NCBI RefSeq assembly: GCF_001422445.1
Contig: NZ_LMNA01000001.1
Span: forward strand, 666,735 to 730,734
Length of the DNA: 64,000 bases
Direction of reading: 5' to 3'
DNA from: Pseudorhodoferax sp. Leaf274
GTDB taxonomy: Bacteria > Pseudomonadota > Gammaproteobacteria > Burkholderiales > Burkholderiaceae_C
Made by a program: the position numbers and the translations under genes. Of the stretch, positions 1 through 9,876 are shown one piece after another (within the stretch, counting starts at the first letter, position 1; the number at the start of each line of letters is the position of its first letter). Under the pieces are notes generated by a model that ran no database searches, was not told where the DNA came from, and was given only the letters and a program-made list of their open reading frames with translations.

Positions 1-228
1 CAGGGCCTGTTCAACGCGCTGATCGCCGACAGCGCGCCGGACGACCTGCGCGGCACGGCCTTCGGCATGTTCAACCTGCTGACGGGCGTGGCCCTGCTGC
101 TGGCCAGCGTGATCGCAGGCGCGCTGTGGGACCTGGTGGGCTTTCAGGGCACGTTTGCCTGCGGCGCCCTGTTCGCCGCGCTGACGGCGGCCGGCCTGTT
201 GCTGCGGCGCCGACGGGCGGCGGCATAG
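1..228 (+). CDS. MFS transporter, C-terminal fragment (cut by window start)
   Basis: The frame is open from base 1 and stops at the TAG at 226-228, giving the last 75 residues of a membrane protein. Two hydrophobic helices are visible, separated by the short polar turn LWDLVGFQG, and the chain ends in the basic tail RRRRAAA. The stretch DLRGTAFGMFNLLTG resembles the conserved cytoplasmic loop of major facilitator transporters, where it precedes helix 11. The substrate cannot be judged from this fragment. It converges with pckG, and a shared terminator lies between them. Confidence 0.7.
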   Translation, partial: QGLFNALIADSAPDDLRGTAFGMFNLLTGVALLLASVIAGALWDLVGFQGTFACGALFAALTAAGLLLRRRRAAA

Positions 229-234
229 CGCCCA

Positions 235-264
235 TTGAAAAAGCCACCTCGCGGTGGCTTCCTC
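235..264. terminator. Bidirectional terminator between MFS gene and pckG
   Basis: AAGCCACC (241-248) and GGTGGCTT (253-260) form an 8-bp stem with a TCGC loop. An A-rich run precedes the stem on the plus strand and a T-rich stretch follows it, so it can work for both converging genes. It lies 20 bases before the pckG stop. Confidence 0.75.
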
Positions 265-283
265 TTCGGGGCGCGGCGCGGGC

Positions 284-2167
284 TCAGGCCGCCAGGCGCT
301 TCTCGATCTGCTGCTTGATCTCGCCCATTTCCTTGGGCAGGTGGTAGGCCAGTTGCGTGAACAGGTCGTCGTGCAGCTTGAGTTCGGCCTGCCAGGCGGC
401 CTGGTCGATGCTGGTCACGGTCTTGAACTGCTCGGCGCTGAAGTCCAGGCCGGTCCAGTTCAGCTGCTCGTAGGCCGGGCTCACGCCGAACACGTGTTCC
501 TGGCCACCGTTGGCCTGGCCTTCCAGGCGGTCGATCATCCACTTCAGCACGCGCATGTTCTCACCGTAGCCGGGCCAGACGAACTTGCCGTCAGCGCCCT
601 TGCGGAACCAGTTGGTGGTGTAGATGCGCGGCAGCGTGGCGCCGGACTGCTCCAGCTTGGCGCCCAGGTTCAGCCAGTGCTGGAAGTAGTCGCTCATGTT
701 GTAGCCCATGAACGGCAGCATCGCGAACGGGTCGCGGCGCACCACGCCCTGCTGGCCGGCGGCCGCGGCGGTGGTTTCCGAGCCCATGGTGGCGGCCATG
801 TAGACGCCTTCCTTCCAGTTGCGCGCCTCGGTCACCAGCGGCACCGTGGTCGAGCGGCGGCCGCCGAAGATGAAGGCGTCGATCTTCACGCCCTTGGGGT
901 CGTCCCAGGCCTCGTCCAGCGCCGGGTTGTTGATGGCGGCCACCGTGAAACGCGCGTTGGGGTGGGCGGCCTTGGCGCCGGTTTCCTTGGCGATCTGCGG
1001 CGTCCAGTCCTTGCCCTGCCAGTCGATCAGGTGGGCAGGCAGCGCCTTGCCGGCCACGTCGTCTTCCATGCCTTCCCACCAGACGTCACCATCGTCGGTG
1101 AGCGCCACGTTCGTGAAGATCACGTTCTTGTCCAGGCTGCGCATGCAGTTGGGGTTGGTCCTGTAGTTCGTGCCCGGGGCCACGCCGAAGTAGCCGGCTT
1201 CCGGGTTGATCGCGCGCAGCGAGCCATCGGCCTGCGGCTTGATCCAGGCGATGTCGTCGCCGATGGTGGTCACCTTCCAGCCTTCGAAGCCGGTGGGCGG
1301 CACCAGCATCGAGAAGTTGGTCTTGCCGCAGGCGCTCGGGAAGGCCGCGGCAACGTGGTACTTCTTGCCGTCGGGCTTGGTCACGCCCAGGATCAGCATG
1401 TGTTCGGCCAGCCAGCCCTGGTCGCGGCCCATGGTGGAGGCGATGCGCAGCGCAAAGCACTTCTTGCCCAGCAACGCGTTGCCGCCGTAGCCCGAGCCGT
1501 ACGACCAGATCTCACGCGTCTCGGGGTAGTGGACGATGTACTTGGTCTTGTTGCAGGGCCACTTCACGTCGGCCTGGCCGGCTTCGAGCGGCGCGCCCAC
1601 GGTGTGCACGCAGGGCACGAAGTCGCCGTCCACACCCAGCACGTCGTACACGGCCTTGCCCATGCGCGTCATGGTCTTCATGTTCACGGCCACGTAGGGG
1701 CTGTCGGACAGCTCGATGCCGATGTGCGCGATCGGCGAGCCCAGCGGGCCCATGCTGAACGGCACCACGTACATGGTGCGGCCCTTCATGCTGCCCTTGA
1801 ACAGTGCGTTGTCGCCGGTCTGCAGCAACTGGCGCATCTCGGCCGGGGCCGTCCAGTTGTTGGTCGGGCCCGCGTCTTCCTTCTTGGCCGAGCAGATGAA
1901 GGTGCGGTCTTCCACGCGGGCCACGTCCGACGGATCGGACAGCGCCAGGAACGAGTTCGGGCGCTTGGCCGGGTTCAGCTTCTGGAAGGTGCCTGCATCG
2001 ACCAGTTGCTGGCACAGGCGCTGGTATTCCTCGTCGCTGCCGTCGCACCAGTAGATGTCGGCCGGCTGGGTCAGCGCGGCGATGTCGGAGATCCAGGCGA
2101 TCAGCTTGGCGTTCTTCACGTGCGCCGGGGGATTGATGTTCAGTCCCTGCATCGTGGGTGCGTTCAT
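284..2167 (-). CDS. pckG: Phosphoenolpyruvate carboxykinase (GTP)
   Basis: The 627-residue protein converts oxaloacetate and GTP to phosphoenolpyruvate, CO2 and GDP, the first committed step of gluconeogenesis. The P-loop FPSACGKTN is at about residues 276-284, and the length and the run [15 protein letters not shown] (about 222-236) are those of the GTP-type enzyme rather than the ATP-type PckA. The start is preceded on the minus strand by AGGAG about 7 bases upstream. The gene stands alone: a convergent terminator lies behind it and a 367-base gap lies in front. A perfect hairpin is present in the leader. Family assignment is firm. Confidence 0.96.
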   Translation of the reverse strand: MNAPTMQGLNINPPAHVKNAKLIAWISDIAALTQPADIYWCDGSDEEYQRLCQQLVDAGTFQKLNPAKRPNSFLALSDPSDVARVEDRTFICSAKKEDAGPTNNWTAPAEMRQLLQTGDNALFKGSMKGRTMYVVPFSMGPLGSPIAHIGIELSDSPYVAVNMKTMTRMGKAVYDVLGVDGDFVPCVHTVGAPLEAGQADVKWPCNKTKYIVHYPETREIWSYGSGYGGNALLGKKCFALRIASTMGRDQGWLAEHMLILGVTKPDGKKYHVAAAFPSACGKTNFSMLVPPTGFEGWKVTTIGDDIAWIKPQADGSLRAINPEAGYFGVAPGTNYRTNPNCMRSLDKNVIFTNVALTDDGDVWWEGMEDDVAGKALPAHLIDWQGKDWTPQIAKETGAKAAHPNARFTVAAINNPALDEAWDDPKGVKIDAFIFGGRRSTTVPLVTEARNWKEGVYMAATMGSETTAAAAGQQGVVRRDPFAMLPFMGYNMSDYFQHWLNLGAKLEQSGATLPRIYTTNWFRKGADGKFVWPGYGENMRVLKWMIDRLEGQANGGQEHVFGVSPAYEQLNWTGLDFSAEQFKTVTSIDQAAWQAELKLHDDLFTQLAYHLPKEMGEIKQQIEKRLAA

Positions 2168-2205
2168 GGGCTAGCTCCTAAGTTGAAAAATCGTCTTTCA
2201 CAAAG

Positions 2206-2224
2206 CCGCTTGCAATGCAAGCGG
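2206..2224 (-). promoter_or_regulatory. Perfect hairpin in the pckG leader
   Basis: CCGCTTGC-AAT-GCAAGCGG is an 8-bp perfect inverted repeat about 40-57 bases before the pckG start codon. It would form a tight stem-loop in the 5' leader or serve as a protein-binding dyad. No U-run follows on the minus strand, so it is not a simple terminator. Its role is unknown. Confidence 0.4.
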
Positions 2225-2489
2225 GCCTCGGGCCTGGTGGAAGACGACAGGTGCAGCCCGGCGCAGGGGTCCGGCGCCGGTCGGGAGGCCAATTCTAGGG
2301 ATGGGGCCTGCGCGCGGAGCCGCATTGGAGACAAAACCCATGCAAAACAAGCATAGGGTTATGTCTCACTGATGACGGCGATGACAAAGTTGTCGTGGCA
2401 TGCACGCAACGGTTTCATGGCGTATCGTGTACACGGCGCCAAGGCGAGAAAGAGAAAGGGGGAGGGCGTCGGTCAGGTGGCCGACGCAA

Positions 2490-2520
2490 GAAGAAACCAC
2501 AGGCCGCGTTGCACGGCCTG
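2490..2520 (-). terminator. Terminator after the ilvA-small membrane protein unit
   Basis: On the minus strand CAGGCCG and CGGCCTG (2520-2514 and 2506-2500) pair around a 7-base loop, followed by GTGG and then a TTTCTTCTT tract. It begins 14 bases after the stop of the 51-codon gene. A second 7-bp hairpin GCGTCGG...CCGACGC follows at 2487-2466. Confidence 0.55.
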
Positions 2521-2534
2521 GAGAGCCGCGGGGC

Positions 2535-2690
2535 TCAGGCCATCGAGACGGCGATGAAGGCCAGCAGGAACATCATCACGCCGCCGACGATGGGCAGCAC
2601 GATGGGAATCATGGGCAGCACGGCCTCGACCGGGTCCACGTCGTGCGCGGCGACTTCGTGCGGGTTGGGGCTGGCGTGGGAGTCGGACAT
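2535..2690 (-). CDS. Small single-span membrane protein (51 aa), unknown function
   Basis: This frame encodes 51 residues: a polar, His- and Asp-containing N-terminus (MSDSHASPNPHEVAAHD) followed by one hydrophobic segment rich in I, V, M, P and G from about residue 22 to the end. A GGA ribosome site sits 7-9 bases before the ATG. The gene begins 45 bases after the ilvA stop on the same strand and is followed by a hairpin terminator, which argues that it is a real gene co-transcribed with ilvA. I do not recognise a family. A role at the inner membrane is inferred from the single segment only. Confidence 0.55.
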   Translation of the reverse strand: MSDSHASPNPHEVAAHDVDPVEAVLPMIPIVLPIVGGVMMFLLAFIAVSMA

Positions 2691-2735
2691 GTCTCTATTC
2701 CTTCGCTCGAAAACGCGGCATTGTAGCGACGGGGC

Positions 2736-3941
2736 TCAGCGCAGCTCCTTGGTCTCGAAGCCGGCCTGGCCGAGTGCCTGCACCAGTTCGTCCAGGTGGC
2801 TGCGCCCGCGTGTCTGCACCACCAGTTCGATGTCCACGTTTTGCGCCGACAGCGCCGTGAACGCACGCTGGTGCTCCACCTGGTCGATGTTGGCGCCGGT
2901 GTCGGCGACCACGGTGGCGATGTGCGCCAGCGAACCCGGGTGGTCGGCGGCACTCACGCGCAACCGGCCCAGCCGGCCCGAGCGCACCATGCCGCGCTCG
3001 ATGATGGCCGCCAGCAGCATGGGGTTGATGTTGCCGCCCGACAGCACCAGGCCCACCTTCTTGCCGCGGAAGCGCGCCGGCTCGCGCAGCAGCGCCGCCA
3101 GGCCCGCCGCACCCGCGCCTTCGACCACGGTCTTCTCGATCTCCAGCAGCATCAGGATGGCCTGCTCGATGTCGCCTTCCTGCACCAGCATCAGTGCGTC
3201 CACGCTCTCGCGCACGATGGCCTGCGTGATCTGCCCCGGCGAGCCCACGGCGATGCCCTCGGCGATGGTGCTGCTGCCCTGGGCATGCGCGGTGCCCTGC
3301 ACGGCATTGACCATGGCCGGAAAGCGCGCCGTCTGCACGCCGACGATCTCGATGCCGGGCTTGAGCGCGCGTGCCGCCGTCGCGATGCCGGCGATCAGGC
3401 CACCGCCGCCGACCGACACCACCAGCGTGTCGAGCGTGGGCACCTGGGCCAGCATCTCCAGGCCCACCGTGCCTTGCCCGGTGACGATGTCCTCGTCGTC
3501 GTAGGGGTGCACGAATGCCAGGCCCTGGGCCTGGGCCAGTTCCTGCGCATGCGCGCGCGCCGCGTCCAGCGAATCGCCGTGCAGCACGATCTCGGCGCCG
3601 AAGCCGCGCGTGCGCTCCACCTTCACGGCCGGGGTGAAGCGCGGCATCACGATCACCGCGCGCAGCCCCAGCCGCTGCGCGTGGTAGGCCACGCCCTGGG
3701 CATGGTTGCCCGCGCTCATGGCGATCACGCCGTTCCGCGCGCCGCCGGACTCCACCAGCCGCACGAGCTTGTTGCAGGCGCCGCGCTCCTTGAACGACGC
3801 CGTGAACTGCAGGTTCTCGAACTTCAGGAACACCTGCGCGCCGGTGATGTCCGACAGGGTGCGCGATTCCACGCAGGGCGTTTCCAGCACCTGGCCTTGC
3901 AGCCGGATGGCGGCCTGGCGGATGTCGTCGAGTGTCGGCAT
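2736..3941 (-). CDS. ilvA: Threonine ammonia-lyase (dehydratase) with ACT domain
   Basis: The 401-residue PLP enzyme deaminates L-threonine to 2-oxobutanoate, the entry step to isoleucine. The PLP lysine is K51 in FTASFKERGACNKL, the PLP phosphate loop SVGGGGLIAG is present, and a glycine-rich SGGNINPM motif occurs near residue 300. A single ACT-type regulatory domain follows (about 325-401, containing SAADHPGSLAHIA). This length and single ACT domain fit the shorter TdcB/IlvA-like class, so a catabolic role is also possible. The ATG at 3941 gives the standard N-terminus MPTLDDIRQAA; upstream extensions of the frame are not protein-like. It is divergent from the tandem AAA+ gene and followed by the 51-codon gene. 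Confidence 0.93.
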   Translation of the reverse strand: MPTLDDIRQAAIRLQGQVLETPCVESRTLSDITGAQVFLKFENLQFTASFKERGACNKLVRLVESGGARNGVIAMSAGNHAQGVAYHAQRLGLRAVIVMPRFTPAVKVERTRGFGAEIVLHGDSLDAARAHAQELAQAQGLAFVHPYDDEDIVTGQGTVGLEMLAQVPTLDTLVVSVGGGGLIAGIATAARALKPGIEIVGVQTARFPAMVNAVQGTAHAQGSSTIAEGIAVGSPGQITQAIVRESVDALMLVQEGDIEQAILMLLEIEKTVVEGAGAAGLAALLREPARFRGKKVGLVLSGGNINPMLLAAIIERGMVRSGRLGRLRVSAADHPGSLAHIATVVADTGANIDQVEHQRAFTALSAQNVDIELVVQTRGRSHLDELVQALGQAGFETKELR

Positions 3942-4058
3942 GGCCGCATTGTCAGCCGCAAAGCCAGGCCCGGCGCGCGTTTTTGCGGCACTGTCTTCCA
4001 AAGGCCAGGAGCCTGCGTTATCGTGGCCCATCCCCCTTGCTCGAGTGGAGACCCGTCC

Positions 4059-6371
4059 ATGGTGAAGCGCTTGGTCCGTGACCCCGCAGCCGCCCAGGTG
4101 ATCGCCTCGCCGGGGCTGGAGGCTGCGCCGGTCCTGGACTTGATGTGTTCGCACTTCGTGCTGACGCTGGTCGCACGCCAAGGCCCCAAGTTCAACGTGC
4201 GACGCGACCTGAACAGCCTGCTGGCCATGGCAGGGCGCCATCTCGTGTGGCCGCAGCCCGTGCTGCTGCGCCTGCGCGAATTCCTGGCGCGGCGCTGCAA
4301 GGACAACGAGTTCTGGCGCGGCCACACCACGCTGTCCACCGCCGAGTTCATGGAGCGGCACGGCCTTTGGCGCGGCCCCTACGAGGAAGGCACGCTGTTC
4401 TTCTACCTCGACGAATACGCCAAGGACCAGCCCAAGGACCTGCTCGCCGCGCTCAAGGTCACCTGCGACTGGCTGACGCGCGCGCTCAAGAAGCAGTCCA
4501 CGCTGGTCGAGAAGAACATCGATGCGTTGTCGGGCCTGCTGCAGCTCAACCGCGCCGAGCGCGCGCTGCTGCTGTACGGCACGCTGGCCCGCTACCAGCG
4601 CGACCTGCGCACCATCCTCGTGGAGGTCAAGGTCAACAACGCGCCCGAGGCCTACGCCGCCATCGCCGAGGTCGCCGGCGTGAGCGCCACCGAGGTCGGC
4701 GAGGCGCTGCGCGCGGGCTCGCGGCTGGAGCGCATCGGCCTCGTGGAGAACCTGATCTCCGAGCACAACATCACCGACCTGGCCGACCTCATGAAGGTCA
4801 GCGAGAAGCTGCCGCCCGTGCTCATGCGCGAGTACCGCGACCAGAGCGAGCTCATGGCCGTGTTCACGCGGCCGGCCACCAAGAGCGCGCTGGCCATGGG
4901 CGATTTCGGCTTCGTGTCGGACGATGCCGAGGTGCTGGTGGCGCTGCTGCGCAACGCGGTGGCGCGCAAGGAGCCTGGCGTCAACATCCTGCTGTACGGC
5001 CCGCCCGGCACCGGCAAGACCGAACTGGCGCGTGTGGTCGCGCAGGCCGCCGGACTCGATCTGTTCGAAGTGGAGTATGCCGACCGCGATGGCAATTCGC
5101 TGTCGGGCCGCGACCGCTACCGCTCGCTGCAGATCGCGCAGGTCTTCCTCAAGGGCAGCGTGCAGGCCGCCTTGCTGTTCGACGAGGTCGAAGACGTGTT
5201 CCCGCCCATCAGCACCGAGGCCGCGCAGCTCATGGCCCGCGCCGAGCAGGTGGCGGCGCCGCCCAGCGGCTCGGTCAGCGGCAAGGCCTGGGTCAACCAG
5301 ATCCTGGAGAGCAACACCGTGCCCACGCTGTGGGTCACCAACCGGATCGAGCAGATCGACCCGGCATTCCGCCGCCGCTTCGCCTACCACCTGGAACTCA
5401 AGTCGCCGCCCCCGGGGGCGCGCGAAGGCCTGGTGCGCAAGACGCTGGAGGGCGTGGCCGTGTCCGACGCCTTCGTCGCCAAGCTGACCGAGCGCAAGGG
5501 CCTCACGCCCGCGCAGATCCGCACGGCGGTGCGCTTCGCCGGCCTGGCGCGTTCCGACGAAGCCGGCATGGAGCAGCTCATCGAGCGCCAGCTGCGCAAC
5601 GCCGACAAGGCGCTGGGCCGGCACAGCGAGGAGCGCGCCAACATCCCCGCGGCCACCACCTACGACCTGGAGATGCTCAACGTCGAGAGCCGCTTCGAAC
5701 TCGGCCGCATCGTGCAGGCCTTGCAGGCGCGCGGCCATGGCAGCCTGTGCTTCTACGGCGCACCCGGCACCGGCAAGACCGCGCTGGCCGAGCACATCGC
5801 GCGCGCGCTCGACAAGCCGCTCATCGTCAAGCGCGCCAGCGACCTCATGAGCAAGTTCGTCGGTGAGACCGAGCAGCAGATGGCGGCCATGTTCCGCGAG
5901 GCCGAGGCCGAAAAGGCCGTGCTGCTGCTCGACGAGGCCGACAGCTTCCTGCAGGACCGCCGCGGCGCCCAGCGCACCTATGAGGTCACCGAGGTCAACG
6001 AGATGCTGCAGGGCATGGAACGCCACCGCGGCGTGTTCATCTGCACCACCAACCTCATGGACCGCATCGACCAGGCGGCGCTGCGCCGCTTCACCTTCAA
6101 GATCCGCTTCAAGCCCCTGCTGCCGGCGCAGCGCGAGCGCATGTTCGTGGTCGAGGCGCTGGGCGGCGATGCCGGACAGCTCGACGACGGCCTGCGTTCC
6201 CGCCTGCAGCGGCTCGAGCACCTGTGCCCCGGCGACTTCGCGGCCGTGCGCCGCCAGGTCGACATCCTGGCCGCGGAGATGGCGCCGGCCGAGTTCCTCG
6301 AACAGCTCGAAGCCGAGCACCGCATCAAGCCCGAGGTGCGCGAGGCGCGCGGCATCGGCTTCGTGCAGTAG
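4059..6371 (+). CDS. Tandem AAA+ ATPase (two ATPase domains)
   Basis: The 770-residue protein has a helical N-terminal part of about 280 residues and two AAA+ modules. The first has Walker A GPPGTGKTE (314-322) and Walker B LLFDEVEDVF (Asp about 375). The second has GAPGTGKTA (567-575) and LLLDEADSFL (Asp about 625), with arginine-finger-like segments after each (DPAFRRRFAYH; DQAALRRFTFK). Both sites look intact, so both may hydrolyse ATP. Two-module AAA+ proteins remodel or unfold protein complexes. No peptidase or membrane segment is visible, and no partner gene is adjacent apart from the convergent DUF1810 gene. The ATG was chosen because upstream codons are not protein-like. The specific substrate is unknown. 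Confidence 0.85.
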   Translation: MVKRLVRDPAAAQVIASPGLEAAPVLDLMCSHFVLTLVARQGPKFNVRRDLNSLLAMAGRHLVWPQPVLLRLREFLARRCKDNEFWRGHTTLSTAEFMERHGLWRGPYEEGTLFFYLDEYAKDQPKDLLAALKVTCDWLTRALKKQSTLVEKNIDALSGLLQLNRAERALLLYGTLARYQRDLRTILVEVKVNNAPEAYAAIAEVAGVSATEVGEALRAGSRLERIGLVENLISEHNITDLADLMKVSEKLPPVLMREYRDQSELMAVFTRPATKSALAMGDFGFVSDDAEVLVALLRNAVARKEPGVNILLYGPPGTGKTELARVVAQAAGLDLFEVEYADRDGNSLSGRDRYRSLQIAQVFLKGSVQAALLFDEVEDVFPPISTEAAQLMARAEQVAAPPSGSVSGKAWVNQILESNTVPTLWVTNRIEQIDPAFRRRFAYHLELKSPPPGAREGLVRKTLEGVAVSDAFVAKLTERKGLTPAQIRTAVRFAGLARSDEAGMEQLIERQLRNADKALGRHSEERANIPAATTYDLEMLNVESRFELGRIVQALQARGHGSLCFYGAPGTGKTALAEHIARALDKPLIVKRASDLMSKFVGETEQQMAAMFREAEAEKAVLLLDEADSFLQDRRGAQRTYEVTEVNEMLQGMERHRGVFICTTNLMDRIDQAALRRFTFKIRFKPLLPAQRERMFVVEALGGDAGQLDDGLRSRLQRLEHLCPGDFAAVRRQVDILAAEMAPAEFLEQLEAEHRIKPEVREARGIGFVQ

Positions 6372-6397
6372 CCGCCCGCGTCGTCCAGCTGCCGAAT

Positions 6398-6814
6398 CTA
6401 GGTGCGGAGCAGCGCCTGGGTCTGCGCGTCGGGCTCGCCGCCGTAGTAGCGCGCCAGCACCTCGCCGAATTCCGGCTGCTGCGGCACTGCCGCCTGGAAC
6501 AGCGTCATGCACGAACGCAGCTTGAGGTCGTCGGGCGCGCCGAAGATGGCATTGGCGCTGCGGCCCTGCACCGCGAGCACGAGCCGGGTCGCTTGCAGCA
6601 GCCGCGGCCCCAGCACGGGATGCGCGGCATAGCCCACCGCCTCTGCCAGCGAGGCCAGGCCGAAGCGCCGCGCCATGCCGCTTCTGCCCAGCGCCACGTG
6701 CTGCGGAAACACGAACCACATCCAGTGGCTGGTCTTGCGCCCGGCCTGCAACTCGGCGCAGACCTGCGGCCAGACCGGTTCCTGGGCCGCGATGAAGTGG
6801 TCGAACTGCGGCAT
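6398..6814 (-). CDS. DUF1810 family protein
   Basis: The 138-residue protein begins MPQFDHFIAAQEPVW and carries the family signatures SHWMWFVFPQ (about 29-38) and SRSANAIFG-like GRSANAIFGAPDD (about 84-96), with a C-terminal RYYGG. These identify the DUF1810 (YbiA-neighbour type, calpastatin-like) family, whose biochemical function is not established. The start lies 14 bases after the recQ stop on the same strand, so it is probably the last gene of the recQ transcription unit. Its stop is 26 bases from the end of the convergent AAA+ gene. Confidence 0.85.
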   Translation of the reverse strand: MPQFDHFIAAQEPVWPQVCAELQAGRKTSHWMWFVFPQHVALGRSGMARRFGLASLAEAVGYAAHPVLGPRLLQATRLVLAVQGRSANAIFGAPDDLKLRSCMTLFQAAVPQQPEFGEVLARYYGGEPDAQTQALLRT

Positions 6815-6828
6815 GGCTGGGTGCGGCT

Positions 6829-8685
<1,857 letters not shown>

Positions 8686-8699
8686 CGCACCACACCTGT

Positions 8700-9119
8700 C
8701 TACATCTGCTCCCAGGGCAGCCCGTCGAAGCGCCAGCCGTTGACGTGCGAGCGCTGGAGGTTCTCGTCGAGGTCGCCCTCGAAGCCATGGACGATGGCCA
8801 CCACGTCGGCGAAGCCCGCGTCGTGCAGCGCCTGGCCGGCGTCGCGGGCGCGCTTGCCGCTGCGGCAGATCAGCACCACCGTGCGGTGCCGGCTGCCGGC
8901 CGCGCGTTCGACGGCCGCGACGAACGCCGCCGGGTCGGGTGTCATGGCGGGGTATTCGTACCAGGGGATGTTCTGTGCGCCGGGCGGATGGCCGACGGCG
9001 ATGAACTCGATCTCCATGCGCACGTCGACGAACAGCGGCGGATCGCCGGCGCCTTCGGCGGCGTCCTGCGTGCGTTCCAGCAGCAGGTCCCAGGCCTGCT
9101 TGGGAAGGAGTTCTTGCAT
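8700..9119 (-). CDS. Rhodanese-like sulfurtransferase domain protein
   Basis: The 139-residue single-domain protein has the rhodanese fold signatures [10 protein letters not shown] (about 30-39) and the active-site loop CRSGKR with catalytic Cys85. Such proteins carry persulfide sulfur or act as phosphatase-like domains; the target is unknown. I chose the ATG at 9119 ([10 protein letters not shown]). A longer frame to 9209 would translate across the relic of the recD tail and is less likely. It lies between the ATPase/TOPRIM-like pair and recQ, and in the inferred ancestral order it would directly follow recD. Confidence 0.85.
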   Translation of the reverse strand: MQELLPKQAWDLLLERTQDAAEGAGDPPLFVDVRMEIEFIAVGHPPGAQNIPWYEYPAMTPDPAAFVAAVERAAGSRHRTVVLICRSGKRARDAGQALHDAGFADVVAIVHGFEGDLDENLQRSHVNGWRFDGLPWEQM

Positions 9120-9130
9120 GCCTGCGATTG

Positions 9131-9163
9131 TCACTCCGCCATCAGGCCGCTGGCGCGCAATAC
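9131..9163 (-). repeat. Duplicate of the recD 3' end (insertion scar)
   Basis: Read on the minus strand in frame, this stretch encodes [10 protein letters not shown] followed by TGA. The genuine recD ends [12 protein letters not shown] and TGA, so eight consecutive residues match. At the base level about 23 of 27 positions match between 9138-9164 and the corresponding end of recD near 11173-11199. The scar ends 11 bases before the rhodanese ATG, exactly where a recD-rhodanese junction would be expected. It therefore marks the far edge of the segment holding the ATPase/TOPRIM-like pair. Confidence 0.7.
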
Positions 9164-9279
9164 GCAACTTTGGATGTCCGCTACAGGCCCGGCCTCTGGG
9201 CGCGATCACTGGTTCTCGTGAACGGCATCAATAGCGTGCGGCCGTCGCGATGGTCTGCCGGGACTGCTTGCAAACAGCG

Positions 9280-9876
9280 TCACTGTACTCTCTGCGAAAC
9301 ATGCACCTGCCATTCCTTGCATAGCTTTCGGAATGAACGGCTGTTGTCGTGCGCCTGTTGCAGATCAAACGTGGACGCGAAAGCCGGCTGGTCCACGAGC
9401 TCACGGTATGTGCCGCTTCGCATGTGCTCTCTCATCCAGCCTTTGGCGTCCCGTGGGCGCTCTGCCTCTATATGTGCGTCGGCAGCGATATTGAAGCCCC
9501 GCATTCCTTGTAGCGAGTGGGCTGCTGCGATAAACCAGGCCTCAAACTCGCGATTGGCCAGAACCACGGAAAGTCGCCGATGCGGTATGACCTGCTGAGC
9601 CCGTTGGTAGATATCCGCGCCGAGATCCTTTGGGCAGTCGTCGTCGGCATCCAGAACGACCAGAATCCAGCCCTGGTCTTCACACTTGGCAGCGGCCAGC
9701 AGCAATTGCCGGCGGAATTCATCCTCTTTGTTCAGAAACCGGTCCCGCCGGACCCGGATCGGCGGGAGTGCCGACACGGAAGCGGCAGGGACGCACTCGG
9801 AGGCGAGGCGTCTCAACAGGATCGGCAACGCAGCGACTTCTCCATCGCCCTCCACGATTGATGCGACCTTGATCAT
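9280..9876 (-). CDS. DUF4276-type TOPRIM-like protein paired with an ATPase
   Basis: The 198-residue protein begins with SIVEGDGEVAALPILL, giving E9 and E13 in a VEGxxE pattern, followed by VVLDADDDCPKDLG (D76, D78, D79, D80) and ANREFEAWFIAA (107-118). The glutamate plus DxD arrangement is that of TOPRIM nuclease or primase domains, and the whole pattern fits the DUF4276 family. The ATG overlaps the stop of the upstream ATPase gene by four bases (ATGA), so translation is coupled. By analogy with AriA/AriB (PARIS), AbiL and Gabija, it is inferred to be the metal-dependent effector of a defence pair. Base composition is visibly lower in GC than in recBCD. The nuclease role is inference. Confidence 0.75.
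   Translation of the reverse strand: MIKVASIVEGDGEVAALPILLRRLASECVPAASVSALPPIRVRRDRFLNKEDEFRRQLLLAAAKCEDQGWILVVLDADDDCPKDLGADIYQRAQQVIPHRRLSVVLANREFEAWFIAAAHSLQGMRGFNIAADAHIEAERPRDAKGWMREHMRSGTYRELVDQPAFASTFDLQQAHDNSRSFRKLCKEWQVHVSQRVQ

Larger units (their letters stand above)
2168..2534. other. Intergenic region upstream of pckG
   Basis: No convincing gene was found in these 367 bases. Part of it must hold the pckG promoter and leader. Visible structures are the pckG leader hairpin (2206-2224), an imperfect dyad ACCCATGC...GCATAGGGT around 2336-2358 that could be an operator, and two hairpins close to the end of the 51-codon gene (2466-2487 and 2500-2520). I could not pick a sigma-70 promoter with confidence. 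Confidence 0.5.

Noticed and set aside
254-2356. A 700-codon open frame on the plus strand opposite pckG
   Set aside because: It is antisense to a clear gene, has Val-, His- and Gly-rich composition without motifs, and is a by-product of strong GC-rich codon bias.
9120-9209. A longer rhodanese start
   Set aside because: The extra residues cross the relic of the recD tail and lack a ribosome site. The start at [10 protein letters not shown] fits the family better.
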